Part shown: piece after piece, positions 1-8,259 of the stretch | How positions within the stretch are numbered: position 1 is the first letter of the stretch | How the letters are laid out: the number at the start of each line of letters is the position of its first letter | Assembly: GCA_051155755.1 (NCBI GenBank) | Contig: DAXETY010000104.1 | Location: 1 to 39,623, forward strand | Direction of reading: 5' to 3' | DNA length: 39,623 nucleotides | DNA from: DAXETY01 sp051155755 | Lineage (GTDB): Bacteria; Desulfobacterota; Desulfobacteria; Desulfobacterales; SG8-13 | Position numbers and translations under genes: made by a program | The notes under the pieces: model-generated | What the model was told of the DNA's origin: nothing | The model's database searches: none | The model's input: only the letters and a program-made list of their open reading frames with translations

Positions 1-2
1 AA

Positions 3-614
3 TTCAAACCGGTGGGCGCCGATCGCAGTCGCAACACCAACACCCGGATCATCGCCGCCACCAACCAGAACCTCAAAATCCTGGTGGAACGTCAGCAATT
101 CCGCGAAGATTTGTTTTACCGCCTCAGCGTCATGCCGATTTACCTGCCGCCGCTGCGGGATCGAAAAAACGATATCCCCAAGCTGGCCTACCATTTTCTG
201 CGGCTGTTCTGCCGCAAGATGGGCAAACGCATCCAGGGATTCAGCGACGATGCCCTCGAGTTGCTCATCAATCACAGCTGGCCGGGCAATGTCCGGCAAC
301 TGAAAAACGTGGTCGAGCGACTGGTGATCATGGCCGAGCAGGACTATCTGGACTTCTGGGATCTATACGATCACATCCAGAAAAAACAACCCGGTCGCAG
401 CGCCCTTGTGCCCCGGACCTCCAGCGAACTCAAAGAGGCCAAACAGCAGATCCTGGCAGAAGCCTACAACCCGGTGGAAAAATCTTTTTTGCTCCAGGCC
501 CTGGCCGCCTGTGAAGGCAACATTTCCCGGGCCGCGGAACGCGTGGGGATGCAGCGTTCTAATTTTTCGGCCCTGATGAAAAAACACGACATCAAGGCCC
601 AAAACGGACAATAA
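3..614 (+). CDS. Sigma-54-dependent transcriptional activator, 3' part (NtrC/AtoC type)
   Basis: The frame is open from the left edge, so the N-terminal receiver or sensor domain and the Walker A part lie outside the window. What is visible is the second half of the AAA+ domain: the RIIAATN segment (sensor I region), the FREDLFYRLSVMPIYLPPLR segment containing the arginine finger area, and the HSWPGNVRQLKN box (sensor II). A Fis-type helix-turn-helix follows near the C-terminus (ISRAAERVGMQRSNFSALMKK). The family binds upstream enhancer sites and uses ATP to open sigma-54 promoters. Four bases after its stop begins the first of two CGTATA-N6-TATACG palindromes, followed by a -24/-12 promoter. 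I infer that it drives the downstream response regulator and hdr/fdh genes. Confidence 0.95.
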   Translation, partial: FKPVGADRSRNTNTRIIAATNQNLKILVERQQFREDLFYRLSVMPIYLPPLRDRKNDIPKLAYHFLRLFCRKMGKRIQGFSDDALELLINHSWPGNVRQLKNVVERLVIMAEQDYLDFWDLYDHIQKKQPGRSALVPRTSSELKEAKQQILAEAYNPVEKSFLLQALAACEGNISRAAERVGMQRSNFSALMKKHDIKAQNGQ

Positions 615-617
615 AAA

Positions 618-635
618 CGTATATATTTTTATACG
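618..635. promoter_or_regulatory. Palindromic site 1 (CGTATA-N6-TATACG), likely enhancer for the sigma-54 activator
   Basis: This is an 18-bp perfect dyad with arms CGTATA and TATACG around an AT-only 6-bp spacer. It has the same arms and spacing as the site at 687-704, with centres 69 bp apart. It lies about 180 bp upstream of the -24/-12 promoter, a usual range for NtrC-type enhancer sites. Binding by the adjacent activator is inferred. Confidence 0.65.
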
Positions 636-686
636 CCGCCGTACTGCCGAAAAAAAAGCCTTTGCGCCACGGATACCGCTGAAGTG

Positions 687-704
687 CGTATAAAAAAATA
701 TACG
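687..704. promoter_or_regulatory. Palindromic site 2 (CGTATA-N6-TATACG), likely enhancer
   Basis: This is the second 18-bp dyad, with a spacer of six A. The flanking bases G686 and C705 extend it to 20 bp. It is about 105 bp upstream of the -24 element at 808. The repeated architecture makes a chance AT-rich palindrome unlikely. Confidence 0.65.
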
Positions 705-807
705 CTCTGGATTGTCCGAATGGCGGTTGCCGCCGGGCACTGTTATTTAACTCACTTAAATAAAACATTATTTGTTTTTCAATCATAATAGTTGCGCGCC
801 TTCCGAT

Positions 808-824
808 TTGGCACGAATCTTGAT
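808..824 (+). promoter_or_regulatory. Sigma-54 (-24/-12) promoter
   Basis: TTGGCACG, four bases, then TTGAT matches the sigma-54 consensus TGGCACG-N4-TTGCW with the correct 11-base step between the conserved G residues. The only notable deviation is A for C at the -12 GC. It precedes the response regulator start by about 60 bp and follows an activator gene and two enhancer-like palindromes. Confidence 0.75.
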
Positions 825-886
825 CTCTATGGAGATATCGATGCCGATGACAGCCATCGGCAAACACCCCAAAAAGGAGAACGCCA

Positions 887-1576
887 ATGACTGCGGCAAC
901 CCAAACCCAACGACCGGCGACCCAAACGACGCCACACGTCCTGGTCATGGAAGACGAATTCAGCGTGGCCAAGGGACTCGAGATGGTGCTCAAAGAAGAA
1001 GGCTACGATGTCGAGCTGGCCGCCACCGGTGAGCAGGCCCTGGAAAACCTCGGCCGCAAGGTCTTCGATCTGCTGGTGGCCGATCTGCGGCTGCCGGATA
1101 TCAACGGCATGGAAGTGATCAAGGTGCTTCGTCAAAAGCGGCCCCAGACCATGGTGATCGTGATCACCGGTTACGCCAGTGTCGATACCGTGGTCGAATC
1201 CATGAAACTGGGGGCCTACGAGTACATTCCCAAACCGTTTACCGAAGAACAGATCAAGAGCGCCGTCGACGCCGCCTTGCGCGAAAAGCAGGCCCGTGAA
1301 ATCAAAGAGGCCGTTCCCAAAGCCAAAACCAGAGAAGAACAGCTCATTCAGAAACGGGAAGTGATCTCCGTGCTCAACCGCACGGCCGAAGACGAGGAAT
1401 TCTGGAGTGCATTGATGGAAACCGGGTCCGAAGCGCTGCAGGAGTACGCCCTGTCCGATGAAGCCAAAGCCGCCATCGTTTCGGCCGACCTCAAGTGGCT
1501 CAACGAGCAGATCGGCGAGCTGACTCAGAAACAGCTGAAATTCATCTACAAGCGGCTGGAACGCGAGGCCTGGTAA
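887..1576 (+). CDS. Response regulator with C-terminal LigA/Os1348-like helical domain
   Basis: The protein has 229 aa. A CheY-like receiver domain spans about residues 17-125, with acidic pocket E22/D23, phospho-acceptor D66, T94 and K116 (IPKPF). There is no DNA-binding domain. After a charged linker (about 126-152) the last 75 residues form a helical domain of pattern VLNRTAEDEEFWSALM...ALQEYALSDEAKAAI. This resembles the small domain shared by LigA-type dioxygenase subunits and Os1348/NHLP-clan proteins; that match is by eye and tentative. A good AAGGAG site lies just before ATG 887. It is transcribed from the sigma-54 promoter and 68 bp separate it from hdrA, so it may signal to, or be an accessory part of, the Hdr-formate dehydrogenase module. 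Confidence 0.9.
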   Translation: MTAATQTQRPATQTTPHVLVMEDEFSVAKGLEMVLKEEGYDVELAATGEQALENLGRKVFDLLVADLRLPDINGMEVIKVLRQKRPQTMVIVITGYASVDTVVESMKLGAYEYIPKPFTEEQIKSAVDAALREKQAREIKEAVPKAKTREEQLIQKREVISVLNRTAEDEEFWSALMETGSEALQEYALSDEAKAAIVSADLKWLNEQIGELTQKQLKFIYKRLEREAW

Positions 1577-1644
1577 GCGCGGCGGACAATCGGTTATCCA
1601 CCGTTCTGATAACGCGTTTTCAAAGCGATAAACGAGGTGTACCC

Positions 1645-4600
1645 ATGAATCGAGGGATTTCCACAACCGACCGGGTCGGCGCCGTCATGGTGATTGGCGG
1701 CGGTATCGCCGGGATTCAATCCGCACTGGATATGGCCGATTCGGGTTTTTTGGTCTACCTGGTGGAAAAATCGCCGGCCATTGGCGGGGCCATGGCACAG
1801 CTGGACAAGACCTTCCCGACCAACGACTGTTCCATGTGAATACTGGCCCCCAAACTGGTCGAGGTCGGCCGGCACAACAACATCGAGCTGTTAACCCTTT
1901 CGGAAGTGATCGAAGTCGACGGCGGCGAAGGCAATTTCCGGGTTCGGCTGCGGCAGCATCCGCGCTACGTGGACATGGACAAATGCATCGCTTGTGGCCA
2001 GTGCGCCGAAAAGTGCCCCAAGAAAGTCGTCGACACCTACAATGAAGGGCTGATCAAGCGCAAAGCCATTTACGTGCCCTATTCTCAGGCGGTCCCGCTC
2101 AAATACGCCATCGATGATCGACACTGCATCTATTTTACCAAGGGCCGCTGCAAGGCGTGTGAAAAGGTGTGCCCATCGGGGGCCATCAATTTCGAGGATC
2201 GCGAGCGGCAGTTCGAGGTGTCGGTGGGATCGATCGTGCTGGCGCCGGGGTTTCGCGCCTACGACCCCGCTTCTTCAGACATATACGCCTACCGCCGCTC
2301 GGCGGACGTTGTCACGGCCCTGGAATTCGAACGAATCCTGTCGGCCACCGGGCCCTACGGCGGACACCTGCTGCGGCCCTCCGGCGTCAAGGCCGAAGCG
2401 GCCCCGCACAAAATCGCCTGGATCCAGTGCGTCGGTTCCCGGGACATCAATCGCTGCGACAACGCCTACTGTTCGGCGGTTTGCTGCATGCATTCGGTCA
2501 AACAGGCCTTGATCGCCAAAGATCACAGCCCGTCGCCACTGGATTGCGCCGTCTTTTTCATGGACATGCGCACCCAGGGCAAAGATTTCGACCGCTATTA
2601 CGAACAGGCCCGTGAGCAGGGCGTGCGCTTCGTGCGCACCCGCGTGCACTCGGTCATCCCGGCTGACGACGGAACCGGCGACCTGCAACTGCGATACGTC
2701 CGCGAAGACGGCCGCCTGGCCGATGAGCGCTTCGACCTGGTGGTGCTGGCCACCGGCCTGGAAATCGATCCAAACACGGCTGACCTGGCCGGACGCCTGA
2801 AGGTCGAGTTGGATGCCCATCGCTTCGTGGCCGCCGACGGGTTTCGACCGGTGGCCACCTCCGTGCCCGGCATTTATGCCTGCGGGGCCTTTACCGGTCC
2901 CAAAGACATCCCCCACACCGTCATGGAGGCCAGCGCCGCCGCCGCTGTGGCCACCGAAAACCTGGCGGCCGCACGCAACACCTGCACCCGGGCGGAGGAA
3001 ACGCCTGCCGAAACCGACGTGTCCCGCCGTAAACCGCGCATCGGGGTATTTGTCTGCAACTGCGGCATCAACATCGGCGGGGTGGTGCGCGTGCCCGAAG
3101 TGGCCGACTTCGCCCGAACCCTGCCCCACGTGGTCTACGTGGAGGAAAACCTGTTTACCTGCAGCCAGGACACCCAGGACAAAATGGTGGAAGTGATTCG
3201 CGCGCAGGGACTGAACCGCGTGGTCGTCGCCGCCTGCACACCTCGCACCCACGAGGGCCTGTTTCAGGAAACGCTGATCAAGGCCGGACTGAACCGCTAC
3301 CTGTTCGAGATGGCCAACATTCGCAATCAGGATTCCTGGGTCCATTCGAAACAACCCGATGCCGCCACGGCTAAGGCCAAAGACCTGGTGCGCATGGCGG
3401 TGGCCAAGTGTGCCCAGCTGCAACCGCTGCAGCGCGAGCAACTGTCCAACCGCCGCACGGCCCTGGTCGTGGGCGGTGGGCTGGCCGGCATGAATGCCGC
3501 CTTATGCCTGGCCCGCCAGGGCTACCCCGTCGACCTGGTGGAAAAATCCGAAATCCTCGGCGGCAACGCTGTCGGCCTGATACATACCGCCGACGGTATC
3601 GCGGTGCAACCGGCCCTGGAGTCCCTGCGGGAACAGATCGCCGCCGAAAACGCCATCACGGTGCACTACAATGCCACGGTCGCACGGGTGGATGGATTCG
3701 TCGGCAATTTCCGCACGGAAATCGCCTCGCCGACCGGCACGGCAACCATCGAGCACGGCGTGGCGATTCTGGCCACCGGCGCCCGGGAGTATCGCCCCCG
3801 GGAATACCTCTACGGCGAACACAGCGCGGTCATCACCCACCGGGAACTGGACGGATGCTTTCGCCGGCAGGACTCCCGCCTGGACCAGGCCCGCAATGTG
3901 GTCTTCATCCAATGCGTGGGATCGCGCGAGCCCGCGCACCCCTATTGTTCAAAGGTCTGCTGCACCCACACCATCCAAAGCGCCCTGCAATTGATCGAAC
4001 AAAATCCGCAGGTCCGGGTAGTGGTGCTCTACCGCGACATCCGTACCTATGGCAAACGCGAGCTCCTGTACCAGCTGGCGCGTGAAAAGGGCGTTTTGTT
4101 CGTCCGCTACACTCCGGATGCCAAACCGTCGGTTCAGGCCGCCGGCGAACAGGTGCGCGTGACCTTCACCGATCCGATCCTCGACCGCAAACTTAGCATC
4201 GATGCCGACCTGCTGTGCCTGGCCGCCGCCGTCGTTCCCAATGACAGCGCACAGTTGGGGCGGCTTTTCAAAGTGCCGGTGGATGCAGACGGTTGGCTGC
4301 TGGAAGCCCATCAAAAACTGCGTCCGGTGGACTTTGCCACCGAAGGTGTCTTCCTGTGCGGGATGGCGCACTATCCCAAACCGATCGAAGAGAGTATCGC
4401 CCAGGCCCAGGCGGCGGCGGCCCGCGCAGCGGTCTATCTGGCCATGGACCAGATCGAGGTCGGTGGGATCGTCTCCCGCATCGACGCCCGACACTGTTCC
4501 GGTTGTCGGGGCTGCATCGAGGTCTGTCCCTACGGGGCGATTTTCTTCAACGAAGACGCCGGGGTTGCGGAAGTCAATCCGGCGCTTTGCAAGGGCTGCG

Positions 4601-4740
4601 GAGCCTGTGCGGCCGCCTGCCCGTCCGAAGCACCGGTCTTGATGGGGTTTACCAACCATCAAATTTACGCCCAGATTCGCAATGCCTTCGAGAAACCATC
4701 CCTGGCAGCAGGAGATCATTATGAAATCCGAGGCGTTTGA
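1645..4740 (+). CDS. hdrA: HdrA-like flavoprotein, tandem (double) HdrA, selenocysteine at residue 65
   Basis: This is one 1031-aa gene read through UGA 1837-1839. The context N-D-C-S-M-U-I-L-A-P-K is the FAD-proximal redox motif of HdrA, which has Cys or Sec there. The order is: FAD domain (GGGIAGIQSALD) with U65; ferredoxin-type motifs from C114 (CIACGQCAEKCP) and C169; CCMHS-type Cys cluster; then from about residue 463 a second HdrA unit. That unit has its N-terminal domain (VFVCNCGINIGG), a second FAD fold near 609 whose Cys/Sec loop is degenerate, and two [4Fe-4S] motifs from C951 and C982. HdrA proteins are cytoplasmic flavin-based electron-bifurcating or electron-routing subunits. The first unit lacks the usual N-terminal domain. 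The start at ATG 1645 has an AGGTG site. The gene overlaps mvhD by 20 bp. Confidence 0.94.
1840..1872 (+). promoter_or_regulatory. Candidate SECIS element of hdrA
   Basis: Just after the UGA, CTGGCC (1843-1848) can pair with GGCCGG (1867-1872), and CC/GG can pair inside (1850-1851 with 1863-1864). The apical loop carries GG. Bacterial SECIS hairpins sit directly 3' of the UGA inside the coding sequence. The fold here is only a hand-drawn pairing. Confidence 0.45.
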
Positions 4741-5248
4741 ACCGAAAATCATCGCATTTCTCTGCAACTGGTGCACCTACGGCGCCGCCGACCTGGCCGG
4801 CGTCAGCCGCATGCAGTACCCGGCCAACATTCGCGTCATCCGGATCATGTGCTCGGGCACCGTGTCGCCGCATCACATCTTGCGGGCGTTGCAGGACGGG
4901 GCCGACGGCATCCTGGTGGGCGGCTGACACATCGGCGATTGCCATTACCTGTACGGTAATCACATGACCCGCAAACGAATGGCATTCCTTCAGGAACTGC
5001 TCGACTTCGTCGGTCTGGGCGACCGCCTGAAGCTGGAATGGATTTCCTCGGCCGAAGCCAACAAATTCGTCCGGGTGGTCACCGAGTTCACCGAGCACAT
5101 CCGCTCGCTCGGACCCAACCCGCTGCAGTCCCTGCCGCCCATCGGCGTGCTGCCGGGACCGAAACCGGTGATCGCCGCAACCGAACCCAAAGCGGCCGGC
5201 AAACACCGCGACCCGGACGCAAAGAAACCAACCGCGCGGTCGGTATAG
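4721..5248 (+). CDS. mvhD: MvhD/FlpD-like [2Fe-2S] electron-transfer subunit, selenocysteine at residue 69
   Basis: This is a 175-aa protein read through UGA 4925-4927. The motif around it, V-G-G-U-H-I-G-D-C-H-Y, matches the MvhD signature GGC-H-x-GDCHY with Sec for the first Cys. Other family cysteines are present: CNWC near the N-terminus and the Cys of MCSGT. The family links a hydrogenase or formate dehydrogenase to HdrA. Its ATG at 4721 follows GGAG and lies inside the last codons of hdrA, so the two are translationally coupled. The C-terminal tail after about residue 140 is Pro/Lys-rich and beyond the core domain. Stopping at the UGA would leave only 68 residues and remove the conserved GDCHY. 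Confidence 0.93.
4944..4960 (+). promoter_or_regulatory. Candidate SECIS hairpin of mvhD
   Basis: A perfect 6-bp stem, ATTACC/GGTAAT, has a 5-base loop TGTAC and begins 16 bases after the UGA. Spacing and in-frame location fit a bacterial SECIS. No biochemical match can be shown from sequence alone. Confidence 0.5.
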
Positions 5249-5258
5249 GAGAGAGCCA

Positions 5259-6062
5259 ATGATCGATAAAATCCGCACGCTGCTGAGTTCCGGCAAAATC
5301 GACGTCTTCCTGGCCTACAAGTCGGTGGAAGGTCATCCCTTGCCGCACGCGTTCACCGCCGAAAACCTGGCAGAACTCGAAGCACTGATTGCCGGCTCGG
5401 CGCGCTATCCCCTGGAAAAAATCGCCTCGTCCCTGGCTGCGAAACAACCGGGGCTCAAATTTGGAATGATCGCCAGAGACTGCAACCAGCGGGCCCTGAA
5501 CGCACTGGCGGTCTGGAACCAGCTCGATCCGGATAACGTCGAGATCATCAACGTGAATTGCTGCCCTTCGAATCTCAAAAACCCGGTCGGATGTTCGTAC
5601 CTGACGCCCGAGACCGAAGGCCGGCTCAAAAGCCGGATCGGCATTGAGCGCGGCATGTCTTCCGCCGCAGTGGAATCCCTCGACGCCCGGGAGCGATTCA
5701 ACCGCTGGATGTACGAATTTCAAAAATGCATCAAATGTTATGGATGCCGGGACATCTGCCCGATGTGCTTCTGCCGGGAATGCGCCCTGGAGCACGAAGA
5801 TTTGATCGGCACCGGGCGCCTGCCGCCGGAGGCGCCCATCTTTCACCTGGTACGGGCCGTCCACATGGCCGGGCGCTGTGTCGACTGCGGCCTGTGCGAA
5901 GAGGCCTGCCCGGCGGAGATACCGCTGCGGTTGCTGTACCGCAAAGCCAACGAGATTGTCGGCGAATTATTCGATTACCGTCCCGGCGTCAGCGCCGGGC
6001 AGTCGCCGTTCCAGGCGATTGCCGCCCCGGCGGCCCCGCTGAAATCGGATCAGGCGGCCTGA
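5259..6062 (+). CDS. Iron-sulfur subunit, FdhB/FrhB-like, of the Hdr-formate dehydrogenase complex
   Basis: The protein has 267 aa. The N-terminal half has FrhB/FdhB-like character (ARDCNQRAL, NVNCCPS around residues 72-103). A dense cysteine block follows, C157-x2-C160-x2-C163-x3-C167-x2-C170-x-C172-x2-C175. A second motif CVDCGLCEEACP lies near residues 208-219. This suggests two [4Fe-4S] clusters. It has a good GGAGAG site and starts 10 bp after mvhD. Its place between mvhD and fdhA indicates that it wires the formate dehydrogenase catalytic subunit to MvhD/HdrA. A flavin-binding role as in F420-dependent FdhB is possible but not shown. It is not HdrC or HdrB: no CCG domains are seen. Confidence 0.8.
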   Translation: MIDKIRTLLSSGKIDVFLAYKSVEGHPLPHAFTAENLAELEALIAGSARYPLEKIASSLAAKQPGLKFGMIARDCNQRALNALAVWNQLDPDNVEIINVNCCPSNLKNPVGCSYLTPETEGRLKSRIGIERGMSSAAVESLDARERFNRWMYEFQKCIKCYGCRDICPMCFCRECALEHEDLIGTGRLPPEAPIFHLVRAVHMAGRCVDCGLCEEACPAEIPLRLLYRKANEIVGELFDYRPGVSAGQSPFQAIAAPAAPLKSDQAA

Positions 6063-6099
6063 TCACCGCCAGCGAGTTCCGGCGAAAAAGGAGTCAACC

Positions 6100-8166
6100 A
6101 TGGACGTTCAATTTGTCCCTTCGGTCTGTTCTTACTGCGGAACCGGTTGCGGGGTGCTGTTTCAGGTCGTCGACGGCGAGCTGGTCGGCACGCTGCCGTT
6201 GAAAACCCATCCGGTCAACGAAGGCAGGCTGTGCATCAAAGGCTGGAATCTGCACGAATACGTCAACAGCTACCTGCGGTTGAAGCATCCGCTGCTCAAG
6301 GCATTCGGGCGCTTCATCCGGGCCGGCTGGGACGAAATCCTGCAGCTGACCGCCGAACGCCTGCGCGACATCATCGATCAGCACGGCCCCGACAGCGTCG
6401 GTGTACTGGTGTCGGCCAAGATCTCCAACGAGGACAATTACCTGGCGCAGAAATTCGCCCGGGCGGTGATCGGCACCAACAACGTCGATCACTGCGCCCG
6501 TCTCTGACACAGCTCTACGGTGGCCGGTCTGGCCGCCGCATTCGGAAGCGGGGCCATGACGAACTCCATCGCCGAAATCGAAGATGCGGGGTGCATTTTC
6601 GTCATCGGCTCCAATACCACCGCCTGTCACCCGTTGATCGCCCGGCGCATTTATCGCGCCAAAGAAAAGGGCGCCAAGCTGATCGTCGCCGATCCGCGCA
6701 ACATCCAGTTGAGCCGTTTCGCCGATGTGGCCGTCAATCAACGCCTCGGCAGCGACGTGGCCCTGCTCAACGGCATGATGCACGTGATTGTGGCCAACGG
6801 CTGGCACGACCGCAATTACCTCGCCCGGCGTACCGAAGGATTCGATGCCCTCGAAAAGGTCGTAGAGCGCTATACCCCTGAACGCGTGGCGTCCATTACC
6901 GGCGTGCGACCGGCGGACCTGAAAAAAATGGCCGAACTCTATGCGCGCCACCGTCCGGCCGCACTGCTTTACGCCATGGGCATCACCCAGCACACCACCG
7001 GTGTGGACAACGTCAAATCCTGCTGCAACCTGGCGATGCTCTGCGGCAATGTCGGGGTATACGGCGGCGGCGTCAATCCGCTGCGCGGCCAGAACAACGT
7101 GCAGGGTGCCTGCGACATGGGCGGCCTGCCCAACGTCTTTCCCGGCTATCAGCCGGTGAGCGACCCGGAAGCCAATGCCAGGTTTTCCGATGCCTGGGGA
7201 TGCGAGCTGCCCTCGGAACCGGGGCTGACCATCACCGACATGGTACCGGCCATGCTGGAGGGCCGGCTCAAGGCTCTGTACGTCATCGGGGAAAATCCCA
7301 AACTCAGCGACCCGGACTGGAATCACCTGCACCACGCACTGAAGAACCTGGAACTGCTGGTGGTCCAGGACCTGTTTCTGTCCGAAACCGCCCAGGTGGC
7401 CCACATCGTCCTGCCGGCCGCATCGACGGCGGAAAAAGAAGGCACCTTCACCAACTCGGAGCGGCGCTGCCTGCGCTTTCACAAGGCCATCGAACCGGTG
7501 GGCAACGCCCGACCGGACTGGCAAATCATTGCCGATCTGGCCGCAGCCATGGGCAAACCGATGGAATACGAGTCGGCCGAGTCGATTTTCAACGAAATAA
7601 CGGCCCTGACGCCGAAAAGCTACGGGGGGATGACTTACGCCCGGCTGGGAATCGACGGGTTGCAGTGGCCCTGCCCGGCGGCCGACCATCCGGGCACGCC
7701 TTATTTGCACAAGGACCGTTTCGCCCGCGGCAAGGGCAAACTGCACGCCGTGGAATACCGGGATCCGGCGGAAATGCCCGACGAAAACTACCCTTATTTC
7801 CTGACCACCGGGCGCATGTTCGCCCATTATCACACCGGGACCATGACGCGCATTTCCCCCCGCCTGGACAACGAACAGCGCACCGGCTACCTCTGCATTC
7901 ACCCGCAGGATGCCGCCGGGCTGGACATCGCCGAGGGGGACGTGGTGGCCCTGACCTCCCGGCGCGGCGAGATGGAGGCCCCGGCCCGCATCACCGACTC
8001 GGTGCGCCCCGGCACTTGTTTTCTGCCGATCCATTTCGGCGAAAACCCCACCAACATCCTGACCGATTCGGGTGCCTACGACCCGTTGGCCAAGATCCCG
8101 GAGTTCAAGGTGGGCGCGGTGAAAATCCGCAAGCTGGCCGAGGCGGCACAAAAAAAGCCCGCTTGA
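6100..8166 (+). CDS. fdhA: Formate dehydrogenase catalytic subunit, selenocysteine at residue 136
   Basis: This is a 688-aa molybdopterin oxidoreductase read through UGA 6505-6507. The context D-H-C-A-R-L-U-H-S-S-T-V-A-G is the formate dehydrogenase Sec motif; Sec is the Mo/W ligand and the next His is catalytic. The N-terminus has a [4Fe-4S] site (CSYCGTGC, with a fourth Cys in RLCIKGWN). Bis-MGD binding segments follow, including GSNTTACHP, NPLRGQNNVQGACDMGG and ENPKLSDPDW. The C-terminal beta-barrel (LTTGRMFAHYHTGTMTR) is present. Length fits the compact methanogen-type FdhA rather than the NuoG-fused form. The start has AAAGGAG. It ends the hdrA-mvhD-fdhB-like operon. There is no signal peptide, so the enzyme is cytoplasmic and likely feeds electrons from formate into HdrA, or runs in reverse as a CO2 reductase. 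Confidence 0.96.
6508..6537 (+). promoter_or_regulatory. SECIS element of fdhA
   Basis: Eleven bases after the UGA comes the stem GGTGGCC / GGCCGCC (one G-U pair) with loop GGTCT (6519-6537). The same GGUCU apical loop and the same 11-base offset occur in the Escherichia coli fdh SECIS, the SelB recognition element. Confidence 0.85.
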
Positions 8167-8181
8167 TCAACAAGCGGGCTT
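8149..8181 (-). terminator. Intrinsic terminator for fdhA2 (minus strand), overlapping the 3' end of fdhA
   Basis: A perfect 10-bp stem, AAGCCCGCTT / AAGCGGGCTT, with a 7-base loop spans 8155-8181. On the minus strand it is followed by a run of T (the A run 8150-8156 on plus). No T run follows on the plus strand, so it serves the minus-strand fdhA2 transcript. It includes the last codons and stop of the convergent fdhA. Confidence 0.75.
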
Positions 8182-8224
8182 ACGGGACTCAGAACTTTGC
8201 CGGCCAAAGGGCCAACCGGCCCAG

Positions 8225-8258
8225 CGGGCTAACGGGCTAACGGGCCAACGGGCTAACG
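8225..8258. repeat. 8-bp tandem repeat (CGGGCTAA) x4
   Basis: Four units run head to tail (CGGGCTAA twice, CGGGCCAA, CGGGCTAA), plus CG of a fifth. They lie between the convergent formate dehydrogenase genes. Related CCGGCTAACGGG text occurs before nqrE and nqrF. Confidence 0.85.
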
Positions 8259-8259
8259 T

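Noticed and set aside
4738..4740. A second Sec codon at the UGA ending hdrA
   Set aside because: It is at the natural end of the HdrA C-terminus, overlaps the mvhD start, and the following frame has no HdrA-like sequence.
1495..5248. Stop codons splitting hdrA and mvhD into fragments (pseudogenes or frameshifts)
   Set aside because: Each break is a single in-frame UGA at the conserved redox position, with homology continuing in the same frame; selenocysteine explains it better than decay.
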